Source: Gemmatimonadales bacterium
GTDB taxonomy: Bacteria > Gemmatimonadota > Gemmatimonadetes > Gemmatimonadales > JACORV01
NCBI GenBank assembly: GCA_035502185.1
Contig: DATJUT010000067.1
Span: 1 to 64,000 of the forward strand
Direction: 5' to 3'
Length of the DNA stretch: 64,000 nt
Positions 50,133 through 62,978 of the stretch are shown here, piece by piece. The notes beneath the pieces were generated by a model that was not told where the DNA came from, ran no database searches, and saw only the letters and a list, made by a program, of their open reading frames with translations. The position numbers and the translations under genes are program-made. How positions within the stretch are numbered: position 1 is the stretch's first letter; each line of letters starts with the position of its first letter.

Positions 50133-50768
50133 ATGGCCGTCGTCACCGTCACGCGCCAGTACGGCTCCGGCGGCTCCCTGGTCGCCCGGCGGGTCGCCGA
50201 GCGCCTGGGGTGGACGGTCATCGACAACGAGTTCGTGGGGGAGGTGGCGCGGCGGGCGGGCCTGCCGGCCGAGGCCGTCGCGGCGCGCGAGGAGCGCTCA
50301 CCCTCCCTGATCGAGCGCCTCGGGCGGACGCTCGCGATCTCCGCGCCCGAGATGTTCGTTCAGGCCGCGGCCTCCCAGGCCGAGCCCGACGAGGACCAGC
50401 TGCATCGCATCACCGAGCGGGTCATCGCCGAGGCCGCGGCCCACGGGCGCGTCGTCCTGGTCGGGCGCGGCGCCACGGCCTACCTCGCCACCGCCGGCGA
50501 GGCGGCGGACGTCCTGCACGTTTACGTCGTGGCGCCGCGGGAGACGCGCATCCGCACCATCGTCGAACGGATGCACGTCACCGGCGAGGAGGCGGCCCGG
50601 CAGATCCACAGCGTCGATGCCGCCCGCGAGCGGTACCTGGAGCACTGGTACGGGCGCCGGCGGGACGAGGCGGCCAACTACCACCTGGTCGTCAACACCG
50701 CGTGGCTGGGCTACGAGGGCGCGGCGGAGATCATCGCCGACGCGGCACGGCGCAGGGGCATGGAGTAA
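50133..50768 (+). CDS. cytidylate kinase-like family protein
   Basis: 211 residues. The N-terminus TVTRQYGSGGSLVARRVAE matches the P-loop-like start of the cytidylate-kinase-like family, followed by DNEFVGEVARR, VVLVGRGATAYL and an Arg-rich lid (ERMHVTGEEAARQI, DAARERYLEHWYG). Such proteins are often annotated as Cmk-like but their substrate is unproven. ATG start, co-directional with the SPFH gene. Confidence 0.8.
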   Translation: MAVVTVTRQYGSGGSLVARRVAERLGWTVIDNEFVGEVARRAGLPAEAVAAREERSPSLIERLGRTLAISAPEMFVQAAASQAEPDEDQLHRITERVIAEAAAHGRVVLVGRGATAYLATAGEAADVLHVYVVAPRETRIRTIVERMHVTGEEAARQIHSVDAARERYLEHWYGRRRDEAANYHLVVNTAWLGYEGAAEIIADAARRRGME

Positions 50769-50837
50769 GCGGCAGAAGGAACGCGGTGGGCGGGGCAGTT
50801 GCCAGACGGCGAGTCTCCAGTGGTCCAGGGCGCGAGA

Positions 50838-50896
50838 CGTGAGGGGCCAGTCCCGTTGTCAGTACTGACCTCTGGACTGGCCCCTGATTGCTCACG
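50838..50896. repeat. nested inverted repeat after the Cmk-like gene
   Basis: Three nested symmetries: outer CGTGAG/CTCACG (50838-50843 with 50891-50896), middle 12-base arms AGGGGCCAGTCC/GGACTGGCCCCT (50842-50853 with 50874-50885), and an inner perfect 12-base palindrome GTCAGTACTGAC (50858-50869). The gap lies between convergent genes. It has no T-run, so it is not a simple terminator; a structured RNA or a small repeat element are both possible. Confidence 0.65.
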
Positions 50897-50958
50897 ACTG
50901 GTAACCACTTCCCCCTGGCGACCGGCAACTGACCTGCCCATTGCCATCCGAGCCCTGA

Positions 50959-52179
50959 TCACTTCAGCAGCGGCACCTCCGGTACCCGCCGCCAGATCAC
51001 CAGCGAGGACAGCCCGCAGACCAGGCCGCCCACGGCGACGGCCATGGGCGCGCCGAGGTGCTCGGCCAGCCACCCCGCCTGGAACGCCCCGAACGGCGCC
51101 ATCCCGAGGAACACGAACGCGTAGAATCCCATCACTCGCCCGCGCAGGGCGTCGGGCACGATGGTCTGCAGCAGCGTGTTGGTCACCGCGTTGTTGAGGA
51201 TCATCGCCGCGCCGGCCAAGGCCAGCGCCGGCAGGGCCAGGGCGAACGCGGGCGCCGCCGCGAACGACACGAGCGCGGCGCCGTAGATCGGCCCGGTCCA
51301 CATCAGGATGCGCCCCTTGCCCACCCGCGGCCCGAACATGGCGAGGCCGAGGGCCGCGATCACGGCGCCGACACCGACCGAGGCGGACATGAACCCCAGC
51401 CCCGACGGCCCCACCCGGAGCACGTCGCGCGCGAAGACCGGCATCAACACCAGGAACGGGAAGCCGAAGACGCTGACGACCGCCATCATGCCCACCAGGG
51501 CCAGAACGCGCCGGTCGCGCCTCACGAAGCGCGCACCCTCGCGGAACTGCGCCCACCCGTCGCCCGAATGATCGGGACGAACGAACGGCGCCAGGCGCAT
51601 CTTCAGCAGGCCCCAGATCACGGCCACGTACGACACCGCGTTCAGGAAGTAGCACCAGCCCAGGCCCACGGCGCCGATCAGTATCCCGGCCAACGAGGGC
51701 CCCACGACGCGCGCGGCGTTGAAGGCCGACGAGTTCAGGGCGATGGCGGTCCCCAGGTCCTCCCGGCCCACCATCTCGATCACGAACGCCTGGCGCGCCG
51801 GCGTGTCGAAGGCGTTGACGGTGCCGAGGAAGACGGCGATCGCCGCCACCTGCCACAGCGCGATGCGGTGCGTCCAGATCAGGATCGCCAGCACCAGGGC
51901 CTGTAGCAGCGACAGCGTCTGGGTGAGCACCACCAGCCGGCGCTTGTTCACGCGGTCCACGAACACGCCGGCCGGCAGCGACACGAGCATGATGGGCAGC
52001 GAGCCCAGGGCGCTCACCAGGCCGACGTAGAACGGAGAGTTGGTGAGCTCGAGCACCAGCCAGCCCTGGGCGACAATCTGCATCCAGGTGCCCACCAGGC
52101 TCGTGCCCTGACCGAAGAAGAACAGCCGGAAGTTGCGGTGGCGGAGAGCTCCGAACGGCGAGGCGCGTGGTGCGGGCAT
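50959..52179 (-). CDS. MFS transporter (enterobactin exporter-like)
   Basis: 406 residues, twelve predicted membrane segments. The N-terminus FRLFFFGQGTSLVGTWMQ and the loop GVFVDRVNKRRLVV belong to the MFS_3/EntS-like branch that includes siderophore and drug exporters. Substrate unknown. It is transcribed divergently from the VWA gene, with only about 40 bases between the starts. Confidence 0.88.
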   Translation of the reverse strand: MPAPRASPFGALRHRNFRLFFFGQGTSLVGTWMQIVAQGWLVLELTNSPFYVGLVSALGSLPIMLVSLPAGVFVDRVNKRRLVVLTQTLSLLQALVLAILIWTHRIALWQVAAIAVFLGTVNAFDTPARQAFVIEMVGREDLGTAIALNSSAFNAARVVGPSLAGILIGAVGLGWCYFLNAVSYVAVIWGLLKMRLAPFVRPDHSGDGWAQFREGARFVRRDRRVLALVGMMAVVSVFGFPFLVLMPVFARDVLRVGPSGLGFMSASVGVGAVIAALGLAMFGPRVGKGRILMWTGPIYGAALVSFAAAPAFALALPALALAGAAMILNNAVTNTLLQTIVPDALRGRVMGFYAFVFLGMAPFGAFQAGWLAEHLGAPMAVAVGGLVCGLSSLVIWRRVPEVPLLK

Positions 52180-52219
52180 TGCCGGAATGTGGGGCCCCGA
52201 CGAGCTTACGGGGAGCCCC

Positions 52220-53515
52220 GTGCGCTACACGACCTTCTCCAAGTACATCGACCAGCTGGCCGATGCGGTCAATCTTCAGGACCTGCTCGACCAGCTCGCC
52301 GACTTCCTGCTCCAGTCCGGATTCGCGGGCGGCGCGGGCGAGCGCCTGTGGGGCGAGGGCGGCGAGGAGCAGGGCGACCGCTCCCTCGCCGCGCTCCACG
52401 ACGCCATCCTCGAGGCGCTGAAGAACTCCGGCATGCTGACGCCGGACATGCTCAAGGTCCTGCGCGGCGAGAGCACGGGCGACGCGGATCGCGACGCGGA
52501 GCTGGAGCGCCAGCTCGCCGAGCTGCTGGACGCCATCGTGCAGCGCCTCATCGAGCAGGGCTATCTCAGCGTCGCCGAGGCGCCGCGCATGCCCGGCGGC
52601 CAGGAGCTGGTCGAGGGGACGGAGGGCCAGGCGCGCTCGGCCGCGCAGCAGGTGCACTTCAACCTCACCGAGAAGGGCATCGACTTCCTGGGTTATCGCG
52701 CACTCCGCAACCTGCTCGGCAGCATCGGCCGGTCGAGCTACGGCAGCCACGAGACGCCGTACCTCGCCACCGGCGTCGAAGCCGAGGGCGTGAGCCGGCC
52801 GTACGAGTACGGCGACACGATGAACCTCGACGTCATCGCGACCCTGCTGTCGGCCATCGAGCGCGAGGGACTCGGCGTGCCCCTCGACCTCGAGTACCGG
52901 GACCTGATGGTGCACCAGGCGGAGTACCGCTCCAGCGCCGCCACCGTGCTGATGCTCGACTGCTCCCACTCGATGATCCTGTACGGGGAGGATCGCTTCA
53001 CCCCGGCCAAGAAGGTCGCGCTCGCCCTCACCCACCTGATCCGCACCCAGTTCCCGGGCGACACGCTGCGGGTGGTGCTGTTCCACGACTCGGCGGAGGA
53101 GATCCCGCTCGCCAAGCTGGCGCACGCCCAGGTCGGGCCGTACCACACCAACACGGCCGAGGGCCTCAAGCTCGCGCGCCGGCTGCTGCTGGCCCAGCGC
53201 AAGGACATGCGCCAGATCATCATGATCACCGACGGCAAGCCGTCGGCCCTCACCCTGCCGGACGGCCGCGTTTACGTGAACTCGATGGGGCTGGATCCGA
53301 GAATCTTGCAGGCCACCTTCCGCGAGGTCGCCCTGTGCAAGCGCAGCAACATCATGATCAACACCTTCATGCTGGCGCGCGACCGGATGCTGGTGGACTT
53401 CGTCAAGAAGGTCTCCGAGATCTGCCGGGGAAAGGCGTACTTCACCAACACGATGACCCTCGGCCAGTTCATCCTCATGGACTTCATGAAGCGCAAGACG
53501 ATGCGGGTCAGCTGA
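52220..53515 (+). CDS. von Willebrand factor A (VWA) domain protein
   Basis: 431 residues: a helical N-terminal half and a C-terminal VWA domain with the MIDAS motif DCSHS (Asp247, Ser249, Ser251) and MITDGKPS later. Cytoplasmic, without signal peptide. VWA proteins of this sort usually partner a MoxR-type AAA+ ATPase; one is encoded at 47633. GTG at 52220 is chosen for its GGGGAG four bases upstream; ATG at 52187 would add eleven residues and almost touch the divergent MFS start. Confidence 0.85.
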   Translation: MRYTTFSKYIDQLADAVNLQDLLDQLADFLLQSGFAGGAGERLWGEGGEEQGDRSLAALHDAILEALKNSGMLTPDMLKVLRGESTGDADRDAELERQLAELLDAIVQRLIEQGYLSVAEAPRMPGGQELVEGTEGQARSAAQQVHFNLTEKGIDFLGYRALRNLLGSIGRSSYGSHETPYLATGVEAEGVSRPYEYGDTMNLDVIATLLSAIEREGLGVPLDLEYRDLMVHQAEYRSSAATVLMLDCSHSMILYGEDRFTPAKKVALALTHLIRTQFPGDTLRVVLFHDSAEEIPLAKLAHAQVGPYHTNTAEGLKLARRLLLAQRKDMRQIIMITDGKPSALTLPDGRVYVNSMGLDPRILQATFREVALCKRSNIMINTFMLARDRMLVDFVKKVSEICRGKAYFTNTMTLGQFILMDFMKRKTMRVS

Positions 53516-53546
53516 CCCGCACGCCGAGCCGCGCCGGCGCCACGCC

Positions 53547-54116
53547 GTGATCGACCTCGCCGTGCTGCTTCGCTACGTCGTGTTCGCGGCCGCCGCCGCC
53601 GCCGTGCTCGGCGGCTTCGGCGCCCTGGCCGTGCAGGCACGCGCCATCAACCCGTTCGGCCGCACCGCCCGCGCGATCCGCGCCTTCACCGATCCGCTGC
53701 TCGCCCCGATCGAGCGCCGCATCCTGCTCACCGGCGGCAATCCGCAATCGGCGCCGTGGTGGCTGATCGCGATCGCGGTCGGCGGCGGCATCGTGGTGAT
53801 CGCCGCCGTCGCGTGGGCCGCCGGCCAGGCCCGGTCGCTGGCGGCGGCCGCCAGCCTCGGCCCCGGCTACGCCGCGCGACTGGCGGTGTACTGGGCGTTC
53901 AACGTCGTCATCCTGGCCCTGGCGGTGCGGGTCGTGGGCTCCTGGATCGGAGCGTCCCGCTACAGCCGCTGGATGCGCCCGTTCGTCTTCCTCACCGAGT
54001 GGCTGCTCGCGCCCCTGCGCCGCATCGTGCCGCCTCTGGGCAGGTTCGACCTCACGCCGCTGGTCGCGTGGTTCCTGCTCCAGCTCGTGCGGGACTGGGT
54101 GCTGCGCGCGTGGTGA
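53547..54116 (+). CDS. YggT-family integral membrane protein
   Basis: 189 residues with about four membrane segments in two YggT repeats; each carries the family signature, FTDPLLAPIERR near 45-60 and LTEWLLAPLRRIVPPLGRFD near 150-170. YggT proteins are linked to cell division and osmotic tolerance but have no proven reaction. GTG start 31 bases after the VWA gene; GTGA overlap with the DUF167 gene, the usual yggT-yggU pair. Confidence 0.88.
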   Translation: MIDLAVLLRYVVFAAAAAAVLGGFGALAVQARAINPFGRTARAIRAFTDPLLAPIERRILLTGGNPQSAPWWLIAIAVGGGIVVIAAVAWAAGQARSLAAAASLGPGYAARLAVYWAFNVVILALAVRVVGSWIGASRYSRWMRPFVFLTEWLLAPLRRIVPPLGRFDLTPLVAWFLLQLVRDWVLRAW

Positions 54117-54403
54117 CGCCGTGGCTGCGGGAAACCGCCCGCGGCCTGAGCATCGCCGTCGTCGTCACGCCCCGCGCCTCCCGCAGCCAGGTGGCCGGCG
54201 TCGCCGGGGACCGGTTGCGGATCCGCGTCGCCGCCCCCCCGGTCGAGGGAGCCGCGAACGAGGAGCTCACCCGGTTCCTGGCCCGGACGCTCGGGCTGCC
54301 GCGGACGGCGGTGACGGTGGCCGCCGGCGCCGCCGCCAGGCGCAAGACGATCCTCGCCGAAGGGATCGGCGCGGACGCCGCCCTCCGCCTGCTGACCGCC
54401 TAG
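54113..54403 (+). CDS. DUF167 (YggU) family protein
   Basis: 96 residues. Family core VTPRASRSQVAGV, IRVAAPPVEGAANEEL and AARRKTI are clear. Small alpha/beta protein of unknown function, nearly always beside yggT. GTG start overlapping yggT. Confidence 0.88.
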   Translation: MTPWLRETARGLSIAVVVTPRASRSQVAGVAGDRLRIRVAAPPVEGAANEELTRFLARTLGLPRTAVTVAAGAAARRKTILAEGIGADAALRLLTA

Positions 54404-54497
54404 CCGGCCCGTTCCGGGCCTGCGGCCCGCCGGCCGTGGCGTGCGTCCGGGCGGGCCAGCGCCGGTGGGAGGGTGGCGCGGCCGGCGGTGGCCTGGT

Positions 54498-54503
54498 TAA
54501 GTT
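54498..54503 (+). promoter_or_regulatory. possible -10 element of the metH leader
   Basis: TAAGTT about 17 bases before the riboswitch, placing the likely transcript start near 54510. No good -35 is visible. Confidence 0.3.
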
Positions 54504-54519
54504 GCCCCTACAACCGAAC

Positions 54520-54576
54520 CTCGTGGCGATTTGCGGCGTATTGCGGCCACGTTAAACATTCCGCTAAAAAGCCGGC
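54520..54576 (+). ncRNA. SAM-II (metA-type) riboswitch
   Basis: The segment has the SAM-II core in order: P1 arm CGTGGC (54522-54527), loop GATTTGCGGCGTATTGCG, P1 arm GCCACG (54546-54551), then TTAAACATT and the conserved GCTAAAAAG (54563-54571). Two pseudoknot pairings are possible as in SAM-II: CGGC (54533-54536) with GCCG (54571-54574), and GCGG (54543-54546 region) with CCGC (54561-54564). It precedes metH, an expected target. Family-level recognition is by eye only. Confidence 0.85.
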
Positions 54577-54611
54577 CTGGTGGTGCCTGCTTTCGGCGCC
54601 GCCGGGCTTTT
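54575..54611 (+). terminator. attenuator terminator of the metH riboswitch
   Basis: A 12-base stem with G-U wobbles (54576-54587 with 54595-54606), 7-base loop, then CTTTTC. The left arm directly adjoins GCCG of the pseudoknot, so aptamer folding and the hairpin can be coordinated. This implies transcription stops when SAM is high. Confidence 0.7.
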
Positions 54612-54630
54612 CGATTGTGGAGACTCCGGA

Positions 54631-60160
<5,530 letters not shown>

Positions 60161-60374
60161 ACGCGCGTCGCGCGGCTGCATCTTCTTGCAGCCCGGGCGC
60201 TTGCCGGTTGCACCGGCTGTCGGGCCTGTCCCCCGCCTCTCGTTTGTAGTAAAATGTAGCGCAAGGACTTAGGCCCAGGGACGCACTCGGCACGGACATT
60301 GCCCTTCATCGCTCCCGACGAACTCCTCAGCGTCTCGACCCAGAGCGCGCGAGTCCCGATGCGCCGACTCGACG
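60161..60374. other. gap before the pseudopilin cluster
   Basis: 214 bases with no supported gene. TAAAAT at 60250-60255 is a candidate -10 without a convincing -35. Nothing else is recognised. Confidence 0.35.
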
Positions 60375-60809
60375 GTGGCCGGCTTCACGATCTTCGAAGC
60401 CGTCCTGGTCATCATCATCATCTTCGTCGTGGTGGCCAGCCTGATACCCAAGGTCGGCCAGACGCTGGGACACGCCCGGGTGAACCGGTCGGCGAACGTG
60501 ATCGCCGCCGAGTTCCTCCTGTCGCAGTCGCTGGCCGCGCGGCAGCATTCGCCGGTGATCATCGCGGTCGACGCGTCCGCGCTCACCCTGACGATCAGCC
60601 AGCCGCCGCCCAGCAACACGGTGCTGCGGACCTACGTGTTCGACATCAACTCGGACTTCAAGCTCGGCGCCCTGTCGGCCACGCCGGCCAGCGTGCAGAT
60701 CATGCCCAACGGCACCGCCAACACCACCATGCTCGTGACGGTCGGCGGATCCGACTACTACCATCAGGTGCGCATCACCCAGGCAGGACAGATTCGCATC
60801 ACCCGGTGA
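60375..60809 (+). CDS. type II secretion/type IV pilus minor pseudopilin (GspH/FimT-like)
   Basis: 144 residues. A very short leader MAG is followed by the prepilin N-terminus FTIFEAVLVII (Glu5 after the cleavage site) and a long hydrophobic helix to about residue 25; the rest is beta-rich. Prepilin peptidase would cut after the Gly. GTG start; upstream codons offer no other start in frame. First gene of a pseudopilin cluster. Confidence 0.8.
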   Translation: MAGFTIFEAVLVIIIIFVVVASLIPKVGQTLGHARVNRSANVIAAEFLLSQSLAARQHSPVIIAVDASALTLTISQPPPSNTVLRTYVFDINSDFKLGALSATPASVQIMPNGTANTTMLVTVGGSDYYHQVRITQAGQIRITR

Positions 60810-61189
60810 GGCCCGGCCTGGGCTTCACGCTGGTGGAGATCATGATGGCGGTGGTCATCTTCTCGGTCGTGATCCTGTCCCTGGTGGGCCTCTCGTTCCG
60901 GGTGGCCAAGTACTCGACCCGCGCCACGGACCAGGCGCTGGGCATGTCGACGCTGCTCGCCAAGGTGGACCGGGCGGCAAGCTCGCCCTTCGACAGCCTG
61001 CCCAACCTGGTTGGCTGCGACACGGCGTCCAGCGGGCTCTACCGGGTCGTCGGCTGCACGGCGGTGACCATTCTCTCGCCCCGCCTCGACAGCATCCAGA
61101 TCATCGTCGCGTCCACCCTGCCGAGTGCGCGGCCCGACACCATCAACATGCAGCGGGGCAAGGAGCGTCGCCCCGTGCCGCTGCGATGA
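60806..61189 (+). CDS. prepilin-type minor pilin (PilV/GspI-like)
   Basis: 127 residues. N-terminus MRPGLGFTLVEIMMAVVIFS: cleavage between Gly6 and Phe7, Glu five residues on, then a hydrophobic helix. A small C-terminal domain has a cysteine pair (VGCDTA, VGCTAV). Overlaps its neighbours by four bases at both ends (GTGA and ATGA), so the cluster is translated together. Confidence 0.8.
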   Translation: MRPGLGFTLVEIMMAVVIFSVVILSLVGLSFRVAKYSTRATDQALGMSTLLAKVDRAASSPFDSLPNLVGCDTASSGLYRVVGCTAVTILSPRLDSIQIIVASTLPSARPDTINMQRGKERRPVPLR

Positions 61190-62046
61190 GCCGGCGGCCG
61201 GCCGCCGGACGCGCCCGCGCCGGCTTCGTCCTGGCGGAGCTGCTGGTGGCGATGCTGATCGCCGCCCTCATCGGCGTGTCGCTGACGCAGCTCGTCATCT
61301 CCCAGTCGCGGTTCGTGGCCCTCCAGGGCGCGATCATGCAGGCGCGCGGCGGCGCCCGCGCCGCGCTCAACGTGATGGCGGGCGACCTGCGGATGCTGAG
61401 CGACAGCGGCCTGGTGGCCGCCGCCACGGACTCCGTCACGGTGCGGGTGCCCTACGCCTTCGGCGTCGCCTGCACCCAGGTGAGCGGCACGACCGTCGTC
61501 GGCCTGCTCCCCGCCGACTCCGCCGCGTACTTCTCCGCGACCGCCAGCGGCTACGCGTGGCGCGACTCGACCGGGAAGTTCGTTTTCGTCCAGCCGGCCA
61601 CCGTCGCCGGCAGCTCCGGCAGCGCGTGCGGCGCGCCGTATCTCAGCAAGACGATCGCGATCCTGGGGGCGCCCGGCTGGCCGCCCCTGGCCGTCGCCGT
61701 GGGCCCCAACGACGTGCGCACGCCGCCGGGAACCGTGATCTATCTGTACCAGCTGGTGCGCTACGCCTTCGCGCCCTCCGCGCAGCTGCCCGGCAAGATC
61801 GGCCTGTGGCGCACCGTCCTCTCCACGGGCCAGCGCGACGAGCTGGTCGCGCCGTTCGACACCAGCGCCGGCTTCCAGTTCCTGGACAGCAGCTACACCG
61901 CCAGGGTGGCGGCACCGGCGGATCTCAACAAGGTCAAGGGGATTCGACTCGTCCTGATCGCCTCCAGCGAGCAGCCGCCCGAGGGTCGCGCCCTCCCGAT
62001 GCTATTCAGGCTCACGACCGACGTCGTATTCCGGAATCACTCGTGA
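61161..62046. repeat. tandem duplication, copy 1 (PilW-like gene)
   Basis: First copy of an approximately 886-base unit that recurs 932 bases downstream (62093-62978). The first 280 bases and the last third are close to identical; the middle is diverged. Confidence 0.85.
61186..62046 (+). CDS. PilW-like minor pilin, copy 1
   Basis: 286 residues. A basic leader (MSRRPAAGRARAG) and prepilin-type N-terminus FVLAELLVAMLIAALIG (Glu5 after cleavage), then a large beta-rich globular part. Near-identical in length and ends to copy 2, from which it differs mainly in residues about 97-165 (CTQVSGTT versus CGQWNGRT and following). ATG overlapping the preceding gene. Confidence 0.82.
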   Translation: MSRRPAAGRARAGFVLAELLVAMLIAALIGVSLTQLVISQSRFVALQGAIMQARGGARAALNVMAGDLRMLSDSGLVAAATDSVTVRVPYAFGVACTQVSGTTVVGLLPADSAAYFSATASGYAWRDSTGKFVFVQPATVAGSSGSACGAPYLSKTIAILGAPGWPPLAVAVGPNDVRTPPGTVIYLYQLVRYAFAPSAQLPGKIGLWRTVLSTGQRDELVAPFDTSAGFQFLDSSYTARVAAPADLNKVKGIRLVLIASSEQPPEGRALPMLFRLTTDVVFRNHS

Positions 62047-62092
62047 CCGCCGCGCTCGGCGCCCAGTCCGGCACCGGCGGCCCGCGGGGGCG

Positions 62093-62978
62093 AGGAGCGT
62101 CGCCCCGTGCCGCGGCGATGAGCCGGCGGCCGGCCGCCGGACGCGCCCGCGCCGGCTTCGTCCTGGCGGAGCTGCTGGTGGCGATGCTGATCGCCGCCCT
62201 CATCGGCGTATCGCTGACGCAGCTCGTCATCTCCCAGTCGCGGTTCGTGGCCCTCCAGGGCGCGATCATGCAGGCGCGCGGCGGCGCCCGCGCCGCGCTC
62301 AACGTGATGGCGGGCGACCTGCGGATGGTGAGCGACAGCGGCCTGGTGGCCGCCGCCACGGACTCCGTCACGGTGCGGGTGCCTTACGCCTTCGGCGTCG
62401 CCTGCGGCCAGTGGAACGGACGGACCGTCGTCGGTTTGCTCCCCGCCGATTCCGCCACGTACTTCTCCGTGACCGCCAGCGGCTACGCGTGGCGCGACTC
62501 GACGGGGAAGTACGTGTTCGTCGAGCCGGCGACGGTCAGCCGCAACTGGGGGTGGGCGTGCAACTGGCCGCGCAGCAACCCGCCGATCCGGATCCTCGGG
62601 ATGCCGGGCTGGTCACCCCTGGCCGTCGCCGTGCGTCCGAACGACGTGCGCACGCCGCCGGGAACCGTGATCTACCTGTACCAGCTGGTGCGCTACGCCT
62701 TCGCGCCCTCCGCGCAGCTGCCCGGCAAGATCGGCCTGTGGCGCACCGTCCTCTCCACGGGCCAGCGCGACGAGCTGGTCGCGCCGTTCGACACCAGCGC
62801 CAGCTTCCAGTTCCTGGACAGCAGCTACACGGCGCGCACCACGCCGCCGACCGATCTCACCGCGGTCAAGGGGGTGCGCCTGATCCTGGTCGCGGCCAGC
62901 GAGCAACCCCCCGAGGGCCGCGCGCTGCCCGTGCAGTTCAGGCTCACGACCGATGTGGTCTTCCGCAACCACTCCTAG
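62093..62978. repeat. tandem duplication, copy 2 (PilW-like gene)
   Basis: Second copy of the unit at 61161-62046, including about 25 bases before the start codon. A 46-base spacer (62047-62092) separates the copies. Confidence 0.85.
62118..62978 (+). CDS. PilW-like minor pilin, copy 2
   Basis: 286 residues, the same as copy 1, with an identical prepilin N-terminus and nearly identical C-terminal third (from about NDVRTPPGTV). The middle segment is Trp-rich (SRNWGWACNWPRSN) where copy 1 has SSGSACGAPYLS. Both copies are open and have the same start context, so both are probably expressed. It overlaps the next gene by 26 bases. Confidence 0.82.
   Translation: MSRRPAAGRARAGFVLAELLVAMLIAALIGVSLTQLVISQSRFVALQGAIMQARGGARAALNVMAGDLRMVSDSGLVAAATDSVTVRVPYAFGVACGQWNGRTVVGLLPADSATYFSVTASGYAWRDSTGKYVFVEPATVSRNWGWACNWPRSNPPIRILGMPGWSPLAVAVRPNDVRTPPGTVIYLYQLVRYAFAPSAQLPGKIGLWRTVLSTGQRDELVAPFDTSASFQFLDSSYTARTTPPTDLTAVKGVRLILVAASEQPPEGRALPVQFRLTTDVVFRNHS

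Noticed and set aside
54580-54630. metH start at the GTG at 54580
   Set aside because: This would place the start inside the terminator stem; the first residues do not resemble MetH, whereas the frame from 54631 begins just before the conserved homocysteine domain.
61125-62117. A single long gene spanning both PilW-like copies
   Set aside because: The frame that reaches copy 2 reads copy 1 in the wrong frame; each copy has its own ATG and its own stop.
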